Source: Xylaria sp. FL1777 (Eukaryota; Ascomycota; Sordariomycetes; Xylariales; Xylariaceae). Taken from it: a DNA stretch of 64,000 bases. Below are positions 12,560-23,163 of the stretch, one piece after another. The notes below the pieces were generated by a model. It did not search any database and was not told where the DNA came from. It saw only the letters and a list, made by a program, of their open reading frames with translations. Where the stretch lies: contig MU400563.1 of NCBI GenBank assembly GCA_022578965.1, forward strand, positions 124,001 to 188,000, written 5' to 3'. Numbering within the stretch: position 1 is the stretch's first letter; each line of letters starts with the position of its first letter. The position numbers were made by a program, and so were the translations under genes.

Positions 12560-13700
12560 TATACTAGTTTAGTTGCGTTTTCATAGATGGGTATGGGATT
12601 GTAGTGGCACGAATGTAGAGATGGTGATGAATGAGGATAGGAAGATGTATAGACGTAGCAGAGGTGTATTAATTGATTCATTAAGTAACACCTAACGTGA
12701 TATTTTTAAATACTGGGAGAGCTAGAGAGTTTCTGATTATATAAGTCGTGTTCTTTTGTTGGCAGGTCACTAAGAAAAGGGGGCGTATTCGTATGGGGTA
12801 AGTCGTATATCTGGGTGACGCCTGATTGGAGCTTGCTGCCCAGGAGCAAGGGTATCGAACTTAATTCACTTTATTGACACACCTAGGTGAGTTAACCGTA
12901 CAGTACAACAAAGATCAATTGCAAGCAAAAGCGTACTAACTCAGCATAAGGTCTCATTCTATCCGAGAGAGAGTTAGGCACAATGGAAACGGCAACGATG
13001 GAATCATTGCCTATTAAGTAAAGCGCCATTATCGCTGGAATTGTACTACGTAGAGACCCTTGTATGAACACACGAAGCGCCTTTGCCTAGTTTACGGTCG
13101 AATATGATTTTGGCGAAGACGGTTGCAGCTGGGATAAACTTTGTCGATGTGAAGCCTTCCGGCCAAAATTCCAAATGGTAGACAGTGGGGTAGTTAGTGG
13201 ATGTGACCCAGAGGGTAGGTTTTCACTTGGGGAACGAGTAGCTGGAGTTGTCTTGAGGATGGACTCTCTTTCCCGGAAAACGCGCTTTTGCTAAGTAAGT
13301 ATGTACCTATGCTGATTTTGCCTGGCTTCTACCTAGCAAAGTTTCCGCGCAACATACTTTTACCGTCCCCTAACTACCGTACTTTCTATTCCTTAGCACC
13401 CACCTCCTTAGTGTTCCTGTGTTAGAAAAACTATGCGTGAGGCATCCTACCCTTCTATCGTGAATCTACCACGTAGTCTCTTTTAGATTGGTAAAGAATA
13501 ATAAAGACCTAGCTAGAAAGATTATAAGGGTAGTTCTAGTCCGATTCTCTTTCCCTCGGTTTTACTAACATTAACACCAACCCTAACACCGGGACCAATA
13601 TTATTATCAATAACATGGTTCAAAATTAGTATTGGGAAGGCCATGTTTTGGTCCTCGACGATCTCCAACCAGGTAAGTTGATCTCTAGATAACATACAAT
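12560..13700. other. Intergenic, no gene recognised
   Basis: Contains the upstream region of the SDR at 12559 and short frames on both strands without family signatures. An 84-codon minus frame at 13522-13776 overlaps the possible exon on the + strand and has no supporting feature. Confidence 0.5.
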
Positions 13701-13737
13701 AAAAAAGAGGAGTTATTAACATTGCATTACAATACAG

Positions 13738-14336
13738 AACCCACTCCAGACCTCCCACCCCAGCCAGTCCAGACAATCACTCCAATCCCTCCCCCACAAG
13801 CCACTCTCCACGCGCCAGATACCGCCGTTAGACAAACAAGTGGCTTTTCGTTTCCTAATGCCACTTTACCTAGAGAGGGTGGGAGTCCTAGCCCTTCTGA
13901 CGATGGTCTTGCGTGAGCTGATCCCTTAGCTGCTGAGCAACGTCATCAGTGGTAGTAGATACATAACTGACAGTGATGTGGCAGAAACGTAAATAATGAA
14001 AGCCCCGAGGAAGTGGCGCAACCGTCAACGAATGGTGACGCGTGAGTCTCCATTTCGATATTCAGTCTCTTTTGCTCAACGATGTACCGTTAGGGGAAAT
14101 TGTGGTGGTTATCCAGGCTAACGAGCTATGCAATCAACAGGGACGCGGGCTGCCAAAGGCCGAGACTCTGGCTGAGAGTGCTGGCAAACATCCATAGGAG
14201 GGATCCAAGGGCTGACTGGCAGGTCACAACAGCCGAGTGGACTCTGATTGTGAGCATAGTCACTGGTTTGGTCGTCACTGGTTTGCTTGGTGTTTGCACA
14301 TTGGTAAGCAATATAATTATAGCTACAAGAGCGTAA
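13738..14336 (+). CDS. Possible small single-pass membrane protein, start unresolved
   Basis: Three segments splice in one frame: about 13738-13915, 13994-14041 and 14152-14336. The junctions are GC|A (acceptor ggcag) and GC|G (acceptor caacag). The product would have a proline-rich N-terminal part, an acidic linker (NVNNESPEEVAQPS) and a C-terminal hydrophobic helix (WTLIVSIVTGLVVTGLLGV) followed by a short tail. No in-frame ATG exists upstream in the first segment. Either an upstream exon joins at the acceptor before 13738, or the gene has lost its start. It is convergent with the gene ending at 14499. I could not identify a family, and this could be a remnant. Confidence 0.35.
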
Positions 14337-14498
14337 AAGCGGTAAATATATCTAAACGACAGCGATGCATATCGTTTAGTATTTTTTAGGTTGCTCAATT
14401 ATTCTATAAAGGCCGTTAAATCGAGTAGTGCGAGTAATTTGTTAAATCAGTCGGTTGTTGGGCTGTTGGTAAGGCCTTATTAGTAGTGTTAGGGAAAA

Positions 14499-15302
14499 CT
14501 ATTCTTCTATGTGGCCGCAATGGCTACATTGCCGAGGTTCAACGAATGGGTGAAAGTTTTGAGGTAATGCCGACGAAACAGGATGCCGTACAATACACCC
14601 ATTCCGCTCGTCAAAAGGCATGGTTGCTGCGGTGCAATTTGGGTCGGGGCCCCAGTGTCTTTGATCGGTTGCACGGAGCAGCTTTACACATTGGGGTCCA
14701 GCGACATAAAGCCACTTGATGTTTTCCGGCGAAGGAAATTCAAACCACCGCCCCTCAATTGCCATCTGATTGTACTGGCTTGGCTGCATAGTAAACGTCA
14801 TCTCAGCTTTCCACCTCGGGTTCTCTCCTTGCTCTTCCATAACCGCTGTGACCTGGCACAGCTTGTCCTTATTCTTGAACTCGTGCCAACATTGTTTAAA
14901 AGCCTTGAATTCATGAACTATAAGCAGGATGGGCCATGTATATTTGCGAAGTGCGCAGTGAAGTCGTGTTCGGTTATGCGCGTTCTCTTTACTTACAAAT
15001 CCTGCCTTGATCATGTCCGCTACAATTAGGCTAGTGGTATCTTCCAAGGCATCGATTTTCTCTCTTGTAACGCCCGGCTTCATCTCGCTCGCCCGCTGAA
15101 GTCTTAAATATCGATATTTTAGGTTTGGAATCGACGCCCGATTCAGCCACTCGACGTTCCAACGTCTCTGCCATGGAGCTAGTCGGGGGGGCTGATTCTG
15201 ATTATAACCCGGGTTGCTTGTGCTGCTGCTATTGTGTTGATCGCTTGGCGATGCTGGAGAAGCGTACGGGGGCGGGTCATGCGCGGCAATGGGAAGACTC
15301 AT
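14499..15302 (-). CDS. Hypothetical protein, orphan
   Basis: An open frame of 267 residues with a low-complexity Ser/Pro/Asn N-terminus (first 40 residues). It then has a basic-aromatic segment (PWQRRWNVEWLNRAS), a mixed alpha/beta-looking body and a Cys/His-containing end (CSHCGHIEE). A donor-like GTAAGT sits after codon 101. A matching acceptor (ttcaag) 93 nt later would remove 31 residues in frame, so the protein may be 236 or 267 residues. No signal peptide or membrane segment is evident. The function is unknown. Confidence 0.55.
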   Translation of the reverse strand: MSLPIAAHDPPPYASPASPSDQHNSSSTSNPGYNQNQPPRLAPWQRRWNVEWLNRASIPNLKYRYLRLQRASEMKPGVTREKIDALEDTTSLIVADMIKAGFVSKENAHNRTRLHCALRKYTWPILLIVHEFKAFKQCWHEFKNKDKLCQVTAVMEEQGENPRWKAEMTFTMQPSQYNQMAIEGRWFEFPSPENIKWLYVAGPQCVKLLRATDQRHWGPDPNCTAATMPFDERNGCIVRHPVSSALPQNFHPFVEPRQCSHCGHIEE

Positions 15303-17000
15303 GGTGAGTGATTATATAACGAAGGTGTCGCAGCTGGGTGTGAGACAGGGTAGTTTGCTAGAATCCAATGAAGCTTTTTGTAATATTGTCTGTCTTTTTA
15401 TCATTCAAGGATATCGGTTGCTTTGATCTACCTTTCAGCATAGAATGAAGCATTCGTACAACTCGATAGCTGCGTAGGACAAGTTATCTTAGGAGCCATG
15501 GGACGGTATAAATACGTTTTGCTTTGGCTGCGTAAGCCTCCCGATGTAGGTTTTTGAAGTCCTAATTAAAACCTATTATTTGTTAGACGCGCTAAAGCCT
15601 ATTTTATTAAACAAGTGGACAAGGTCGTCTTGGAGAGGTAAAAAAAGTTAACCCTACCTGTCACTAGGTTGTAGAATTGAGGGCCTGGAGTAAAGTTAAT
15701 TTAAATATGAGTTAGTTATAACAAGCCTGACATGAGGGAGCGTCGGAAATTTCCCGGGGAGTAGTACTCAATGGTTGGTAGACTTGGCTGTCTAGGTTTC
15801 TGTAAGCAGAAATATTTATTTTTCTAATGTCGTTCCCAAGGACTGGGTTTCGAATTAATTCGTATCCCAATTACGATCCATGACTGTGTGAAATGTGTCT
15901 CGTAACTAGTTAGAGAAAGCAGACCGCAAAATCACCTACTAGCTTTCTAGAAAAGTACAAAATGAAAGAATAGAGTTATAAATTGTAAAAGCTAGACGGA
16001 TATATCAAGGTATCTCGTATGACCGACTGCCAAAACTGTTATCGCTGTAATACATACAAGCCTGCCTTGAATTCTTGTCCCCTGGCTGCTAGATACCCGG
16101 GTACATTAACCATTATAGTGAAATACCTTGGTTGCAAAGAAGACGATGGAGAACTGTCGCAAAACGACGCCATTGTTGCGGAATTGACAACAACGGTATA
16201 TATCACACCCAACGTGACAAGAACGGTCAGCCAAACAATGCTTAGCCCTGTTAAAAGTTACTCTTGATTAGATATTTGGCAAGTCGTTGAGTTTCTCTGG
16301 TATATGTACCTGTACCCCTCGACGGAACTCCAATTCGTGCAACGACCACTTTGTTACATTGAGGGTGTATCCAAATATGCCTAATTCTCCACAGGCAACT
16401 TCGACTTCTATCTAAGCACGGTTGGATTTGTTGATTTATCCTGCTACGTGCTGAGTTATAGCAATCCTTATAAAAGCAATTCTATACGGTCGAACTAGCC
16501 TAATTGGTTGTAGGATCGCAAGTCCTCAAACATGGCATAGACGTTCCCCCACGAAGGCCAAGGATTTCCAGACATGGCCTGCTGTAAGCCACTCATGAGT
16601 TGCTGTCACGTTGGAGTGGATACCGGCTCGGCTAAACCATAAGCTGGATGAGCCTATATATATTGCGATTATTTCCTTTGTTATTAACGAGCTAGCTTCT
16701 AGGACTTAGATCTTCCAGAGACTGTTTAACTGATCCCTTCTGGAGAGTGCACTGGTCAACTTCCATATGACTAAGCATATAGCCACCTATACGCGACAGT
16801 TGCGCATTTATTGAAGTGAGACGGATGCGTATCGCTAGTTTGTATTGAGCGCGGGAGCAGAACTGTAGCCAATGCGATGTTTTCGCTGACGGTCTGTGGT
16901 ACTCCCCTAGCTCTCAATCTACCGCACTTAGGTGTAATATGGCTTCACTATTAGGGGATTCTATGCTCGCTAGAATCTCACATGCTTCGTGAAATAGTCC
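15303..17000. other. Gene-poor region with possible coding remnants
   Basis: No intact gene. On the minus strand around 16262-16420 a stretch of about 50 codons reads as plausible protein (for example GELGIFGYTLNVTKWSL) between stops. It continues the decayed region to the right. An 82-codon + frame at 16019 lacks any supporting feature. Confidence 0.4.
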
Positions 17001-18418
17001 TTAGTATCGGGTAGAGTACTCCTGGAGTCGCATTAATCCTAGCCTCTTGGATACGCTCAAGAGTTGACTCGAAAATAGGAGAGTACTGTGAAAGTTCGTG
17101 ATTGGCGAATTCGAAATCATTACGCTAATGTAATCATGCACTTGGAGTAGGATAAGGTTGGCAGACCAGGCGTTTCCCAAAGCGGTATCACTACGTGGAA
17201 AAATAATGCTTTGAGTTCCATTGCGTACCGTGTCTGCGGTTCTTAGTATCGCATATCGTAGCTGACGCATTTGGAGGCGGCATGTAACCACTACGTTTGA
17301 TTGGGAGTCGTGCTGGTTCAGGGTCTGAAGCAACCGGTTGCCACATTCATCACGCCCTCTTTCCATTTGTGACCGGAGAAGCACGACGATGTAATTATAC
17401 ACAGTTCTACCGCCTCCCTCAGGCCGGGCCAGGCCCTTTCTCTAATAAAGACACTACCTGCGGTTCTTTGAGATAGGGCAATGCAATCTTAAGCTAGGGA
17501 AGCATTGTCTCATGGAGAGTGACACAGCCTGTTCGGGGTATTAGACCATATCTGCATACGAGGAACGGGAAACTGCTTACTTCTCGAGCTCGAGGCCGAA
17601 ATGTGTCGGCAGAACATGCAAGAAAAGCTGAATCGCCATAGCCTTTCACGCGGTCATCTCCGGTCGATCTTGAAAGATCTCCGCGAGTCTTTGATTGACG
17701 TGAATTGTTTCAAAGGCTATTCTTGTCCATCTCATTTGCTCTAAGTTCCGCATAACCTTTTCGAAAGATGAGCTGTCTCGAATGACTAGAGGAGGCTTAG
17801 AGACTTTGAGGCATACTTCCCTATCCATGCACCATCTACGGGATAGCTCCTGGCTTTTTTAAAATATGATCCGCGGAACCACCGAGGTTCCAAGACAGCG
17901 AAGCATGTAAGCCACGTCGATGGCCTTACGGTCTAACTTTTCTAGCAGTCCTGCGATACATCTATTGAAAGAAATATTGATAGGAAATTTCTTCGTCTTT
18001 CTGTATAGGTCTTCCTTCGATTGTTCTGTCATATCTTCTTGGAGAATCTCGAATGCCTTACAGTTGTCTGAATTCCGGTTTCAATTCCAGGTGGAATAGA
18101 AGAGAAAGACTAATGCATACGGTCCTCCAATTTACATTGCCGAAGATATCATGTTGGCGCGGGACGCCCCTATTAGGATTTCTCGCAATGCCGCGATAGG
18201 AGATAACGTTTTACCGGGGTATATTTTTCTCCTGTGAAGCTCGCAAACGTTCTACGGAACGATGCTTCCACAAGAAGAGTCTCTCATGTATCGGGTAGAT
18301 GTTCCCTGTAAGACCCAAGCGCTTTTATAATCAAGCCGCGCACTGGATACAGGGCTGTTTCCAAGCGTATTTGGATGGTGAACGACTGTCCGTCATCGTT
18401 CACATAGATAAACCTCAT
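17001..18418 (-). pseudogene. Decayed minus-strand gene, possibly STAND/NLR-like
   Basis: Several long, protein-like segments lie in order on the minus strand, separated by isolated stops and frame changes. From 18418 a frame begins with an ATG (MRFIYVNDDGQSF) and meets one stop after about 44 codons. From about 18060 to 17646 a frame of some 138 codons holds a single internal TAA near 17859. From 17402 to 17001 there is a 133-codon frame. The middle segment (FPINISFNRCIAGLLEKLD, then AIDVAYMLRCLG) faintly recalls the helical part that follows the nucleotide-binding domain in fungal NLR proteins. I could not restore one frame with canonical introns. The call as a pseudogene rests on the pattern of stops; the family assignment is weak. 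Confidence 0.35.
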
Positions 18419-19837
18419 TATGATAATGACTGCAATGTAATTTATTTAGCTCCAAGACTTATCAACGTGTGAAAGCGAGTATTTGAATTTGCCCTAGCGG
18501 TGCAATATTTGCAATAACTCATGATATATGTGCGCTCATGTGTGGGGAGTATTATAGGGATAAAAGAAATTATTTCTACCTCGCTGTTCCAGTTGTCGAC
18601 TTTATACTATCTACATGCAAGTCTTATCAAATGCAGGGGTTGTAAACGGCCAATCATTCCATTGTACTAATGATGCTAGTCCCAAAGGACAGTAGGTGTG
18701 TAATTATCAGCAACTATATCACCCCACCAGGGTCTGCGATTATAAGGGGGTAAACTGGTGTGGCTATTATAGCGGTCATTAATCTTTGGCAGTAGCTGGT
18801 CTGGTAAAGCACTCTATATAGATTACAAACCTCCCAAATTTAAATGCAATTAGCCTCAACTATCTTTCATGGGCATACCGTAGGACATACTTTCTCGACT
18901 TCCTTAAATAGGGCAAAGGCATGTGCACACCTCCTAGATACGTTAGCTTTGTAGCCTCTCATATCAAGATTTGCACACGTTCCGAATCTCGGAATCCGGG
19001 ATCTTGATCACCTAAAATACCTACCTAAGTACTTACGATAACGCTTCAGCTTAACTATCTACCACTACTATAGCCATACAATTCATTACTACCTCCATGG
19101 GTTCATGAAACAATAAGCTCAATTATCGGTCCGCATTAGTTATAATCCATAGGACTGTATTCCTATTTCTTAGGGACCTAGTAGCGGATTCATCCCCTCT
19201 GTACCTCCATGAAAGTCTACTGATCGGTCGGCATTCACAACGCGATCTTGTTATGAGCCCGATCGCCTGCGCAATCACTTATTTCAATAAGACTGAACGC
19301 TATTTAGACGAGGAGAAATTCAGATTCTACAGAATAGGGAAGAGATAAATCATTTCCGCTGATGCGCAACATGGCATTTTTCGAATTCAAGCTCCATTCT
19401 TCCAGTCAAACTGTGTTTAAAGGCGTGGCCTACAGTGGCCCTCAGCCTATCTATTCGTTGGGATCAACTCCTCATGACACTAGTGTTATCCGAGTCGGAA
19501 GCAATAAATTTGTCGCACCAATCACTAATCTGATTCAAGAATAGATCTAGGGGATGACAGTGATGTTGCCACGGTTCCTAGTTAAGCTTCCTACTGGTAT
19601 TAGCATTATTGGACGTATTCCATAAGTTGAGTAACATAGATCAATGTTGAATCAGATGATCAACCGTTACTTATATCTGTCACGTCAGCTTTGTTTTCTT
19701 AAACTGGATTAAATGCTACAACGATTTCTTAATGCTACATACGGGCACTATCCGCAGACTAGTTACTCTATTCGCTATGAATTGGTGGTTTCCCGTTGAC
19801 CAACAAAAATCCTTGTTACTTTCTCCCTTTGCCTACC
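18419..19837. other. AT-rich intergenic region
   Basis: No gene recognised. A 60-codon + frame at 19362 has no motif. This includes the downstream flank of the kinase gene. Confidence 0.5.
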
Positions 19838-21458
19838 TCATGACTTGTTCTCAATATCGTCCCTACTAAACCATGGGTGTTGTAAAATCTCCACGGCCGA
19901 GGGCCTCTCAGCAGGGTCATACTGCAGAATCGAACGAATGAGTGACTTTATTTGGTTCGCTTCGTCCTCGTCAAGATCAGGTTGAGCCTGATCGAACAAG
20001 TCTTCCATCGATCGCTTTTCAAGCACCAGTGGTTCTTGCCCTTCCTTAGTACCACCAGGTATGCAATTCCAGAGTTCCCGTTCTGGAGTAAAGTACAGCG
20101 AGGACGTTTTCCAGTGCTTATATAATTCTTCGGGTAAAGGTCCGAGGTACAGAGTCATATCCAGCAGAAGATCGTCATCTCGATCAACCTGGGACTCAGA
20201 CCATGGCGTGCAGAAAAGGGGCCGACCTGTAATAAGCTCGAATAAAATACAGCCGAAACTCCAAATGTCGAATGTTCTATTGAAGGCCCCAGTGAGTATT
20301 AACTCGGGAGCCCGAAGGCCGGCTGGAACAAGAGGCTTCATCGGCGGGTCCTTAAAGAAATATGCTGTTGAATGGTTAGATACAAGCTAAGTATTTGTGC
20401 GGCACAAAAACATAAAGGAGATATTTCGACATCGTAGGAAAATACTAACCGCCGCCCATATCGGATAGTTTGATTTGGATGTCGTTGGTATGGTTGGTGA
20501 AATCTGCGAGTGGCTCTCCAGTGCAGAGATAACGAGGTGACCATAGATCCCGTTTGCCGTCCACTCTGTGTACGGGAGTGAAAAAGAAGTTGGCTTCCGC
20601 GGGTTCCTCCTGCCGAAGCAAGTCCTCGGTCTTCGAGTCGATGTCGTCAAGAGCAAAGAGAACTGAAACGTAGATGGTTAGTACATATAACTTCAAGTCA
20701 ATCTATGCGGGCTTTGAAAGTATCTTGGGTTTCAACGGCCCGATGGCTTGGCGGGCAAGACCTCCAAGCGGCAGCCGAAGGTGAAAGAAATGGAATTCTT
20801 AACATTACTTACTGTTTCCTGGTTGGAAGTCTCCGTGTGCAATTCCATGCTCGTGAAGAAATGCAAGGGCCTGCAAAGACTGCTTAAGGATGGATCTTGC
20901 CATCTGAGGAGGATAGCGGACATCCATTCCAAACATTCGAGATTTGAATTGGGGCAGTTCCTCGACCATGGTATTGACGTTTGGACCCATAGGCTCGAAC
21001 ACCAAGCACTTGTGAGTGCCATTAGGGCCGGTATGCTCAAAGCTGTCGAGCAGCTGGGTAACGTGACGAGCGGCCTGTACGGGTGCGACCCAAGATAGGT
21101 GGTCAAGAATTCGCGTTTCATCTGTCGAACCTACGGGATCTGAAACCAGAATCTTCAGGGCAACGTATCTTTCTTCCCTTCACGGAATGAGCTTGCTGAG
21201 ATATAGCTTTCTTGGAGGGTACACTTACCAATTATCGCGGGCCAGCCACACGGTCGAGTAGCAGCCCTCGCCTAGCTTGCGGATGACCTTGTACCGGCCG
21301 TTGTCGAACACATCGCCGAAGTGGACAGGATGGTAGCCACCTGGACGATAGCTTTCTATCCATTCGCAGGGCAACGTAATGGGTGTGAATCTCCATTCCC
21401 TGGGGGTTGGCGACCTCGACGGAGGTGTTGGCGGAAGGGAGGAGCTGGGCGATGACAT
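19838..21458 (-). CDS. SRPK-like serine/threonine protein kinase
   Basis: Exons 21458-21229, 21177-20813, 20662-20450 and 20364-19838 (introns 51, 150 and 85 nt) give 444 residues. After a Ser/Pro-rich leader comes the entry VFDNGRYKVIRKLGEGCYST with the glycine loop, then WLARDN and the ATP lysine in YVALKIL. The catalytic loop reads HGDFQPGN, so the usual HRD arginine is absent. The DFG motif is replaced by SDMGG. The substrate-lobe motifs APEL and DIWSFGCILFELITG are intact. Many fungal SRPK-like paralogues share these changes, and they are thought to phosphorylate SR-type proteins or to have diverged. It is single in its neighbourhood, with no functional link to the flanking genes visible. 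Confidence 0.87.
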
Positions 21459-21512
21459 GGCTGCAGTAGAAAGACGTCGTTCCAGGAATCCTGAGCAAAG
21501 AGGCTTTGATGG

Positions 21513-21532
21513 AGATGCAGATGCAGATGCAG
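21513..21532 (+). repeat. Hexanucleotide repeat GATGCA
   Basis: Three and a half tandem copies of a GATGCA unit just upstream of the kinase start. Confidence 0.8.
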
Positions 21533-21625
21533 TTGTGTGTGGATAGATGATGAAGATGAAGTTGAGGTTTGAGGTTGAAGGTGCGGAAAGCTCGCGACGA
21601 AGAAAATCTGAGGTTGCCGGTCTAC

Positions 21626-21652
21626 AGGTCTAGAGGTCTAGAGGTCTAGAGG
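21626..21652 (+). repeat. Tandem AGGTCTAG repeat
   Basis: Three copies of an 9-10-nt unit AGGTCTAG(A), followed by TACCTAGGT-like words, in the upstream region of the kinase gene. Confidence 0.75.
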
Positions 21653-21750
21653 TACTTAAGTACTCCTGCAAGGTAGTACCTAGGTGACCTAGGTGGGTGC
21701 CTAAGGAGGTATCTCAGTACCGTGCAAATAAGCTATGAGGAAGGAGCCCA

Positions 21751-21800
21751 TTGTTCATTGTTCATTGTTCATTGTTTGTTGTTTGTTGCTTGTTGCTTGC
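21751..21800 (+). repeat. Degenerate TTGTTCA/TTGTTTG minisatellite
   Basis: About seven tandem 7-nt units grading from TTGTTCA to TTGTTTG to TTGCTTG. Confidence 0.8.
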
Positions 21801-22802
21801 TCACCTGATTCAATGCTGCTTTTTGACGCTAACCCCATTTGGATGACAATGCACAAAGCACCCAATCACAGCACTCATTCCATAGCTCGTCTTTTACAGT
21901 GCGTCTCGCTTTCAATCCACTGTCATTAGAGTTCGACTGCATCCATCCAGAATCCATTACAACTAATTTACAGATATTCAAGGTCTGCTCCTGTCTATGC
22001 CCTACTTACTATATAAAGAAAATTTTTACGCATTTTAAAATTATTGAGAAAGATACCGAGATCCCATTGTTGCTATACCTACTGTCCTACAAGCACACAG
22101 AAGTATGAGAGGATCATAGCATTGTAAAGTATCAACAATGTCTCCATACCTAGGTAGACAAAGGAAGAGCTTAGTTCTAGTACGAAGGCATTACGAGAAG
22201 GCATTACGAGGGCTCTATAAGCCCATTTATGGCTATACGGGTCTACTAATAGTACGCCATTCAGATCATTATACAGCTTGTGACCTTGCGAATGGGCCGG
22301 TGAGTCAATTAGGTGGTGTTTGATAGTTATGGCGAAGAATTGTATTGCATTCCATTGAGCAGTCGGTATTACTCTATTATATCCAGCAAACATGTAAAGA
22401 AGCGCGTGGATATGTCTATGGTTATGCATAAGACACAGAACCATAATAGACGTTGCTACACTGACCGCACGACCCATTCAGTACATCGCTGTTGAGCATC
22501 CTATTGTAGAACTCAAGGTGTTAGTACATAATCTCCAAATTCACTGCTACCACCACCAAGATTTCATGGGAGAAACATCTCAAGTCGACTTCAGCGTTCA
22601 ACTGTTGATGCCCTATCGTCAACCTAAGCCTGTCACCAACCAAACCTTTCACAAAATACATGAACTCACGATAGCTCGGCTTCGCGACCATCTCAGCTTC
22701 ATGAGCTAAACACCAGTCTCGCTGTCCCTGATAACGACCTTGCTTTTTTTCTCTTAACAAACTTGGCCTCTCTTTGCTTCCAATCGCTGTATTCGCCTCG
22801 CA
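21801..22802. other. Intergenic, no gene recognised
   Basis: Frames on both strands up to 132 codons lack motifs and splice support. The minus frame at 22521-22895 overlaps the better-supported small + gene starting at 22803. Confidence 0.45.
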
Positions 22803-23163
22803 ATGGATGTCTCCCAAGTCTTTTTTCAACCTTCCACAATGTACTTGAAGAATCTCCCAGAAAGAGCGAGAATTGCTCGGCTGGTCGTTGCACAAGCTCC
22901 CCCCGGGGCTGTATCAGCCACTGTCGTGTAAGTAAATATTATCTCCTAGAACTACGGAGCTATTAACACGATCCTCTAGAAACGGGTGGCACAGTAGCCA
23001 ACTCGACCCTCGCAAACATTGCACTGTTGATTACCACAACGCATATGAAAATATGATCGGCCGGCAACACATTGTTGAACCTGCGAATGGGGAGAAGAAA
23101 GGAATGGAGAAGATAGAGGAGGAGATAGAGGAGGAGAAGACGGAGGGGGAGAAGACCACATAG
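22803..23163 (+). CDS. Probable small protein, two exons, 102 residues
   Basis: Exon 1 22803-22927 and exon 2 22980-23163 are joined by a 52-nt intron with donor GTAAGT and acceptor CTCTAG; the frame is continuous. The product starts MDVSQVFFQPSTMYLKNLPE and contains a Val/Ala-rich segment (RIARLVVAQAPPGAVSATVV). It ends in a strongly charged Glu/Lys tail encoded by a GAG/GAA-rich stretch. There is no signal peptide or long membrane segment. It is too short and too split to appear as a long ORF. Support is a good ATG context, canonical splice sites and a conventional fungal intron size. I recognise no family; a chance model remains possible. Confidence 0.42.

Noticed and set aside
17001..17402. 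133-codon minus frame as a stand-alone gene
   Set aside because: Flanked in order by other fragments on the same strand with isolated stops; better explained as part of a decayed gene.
22079..22477. 132-codon minus frame
   Set aside because: No motif and no splice context.
22521..22895. 124-codon minus frame
   Set aside because: No motif; overlaps the better-supported spliced + gene.
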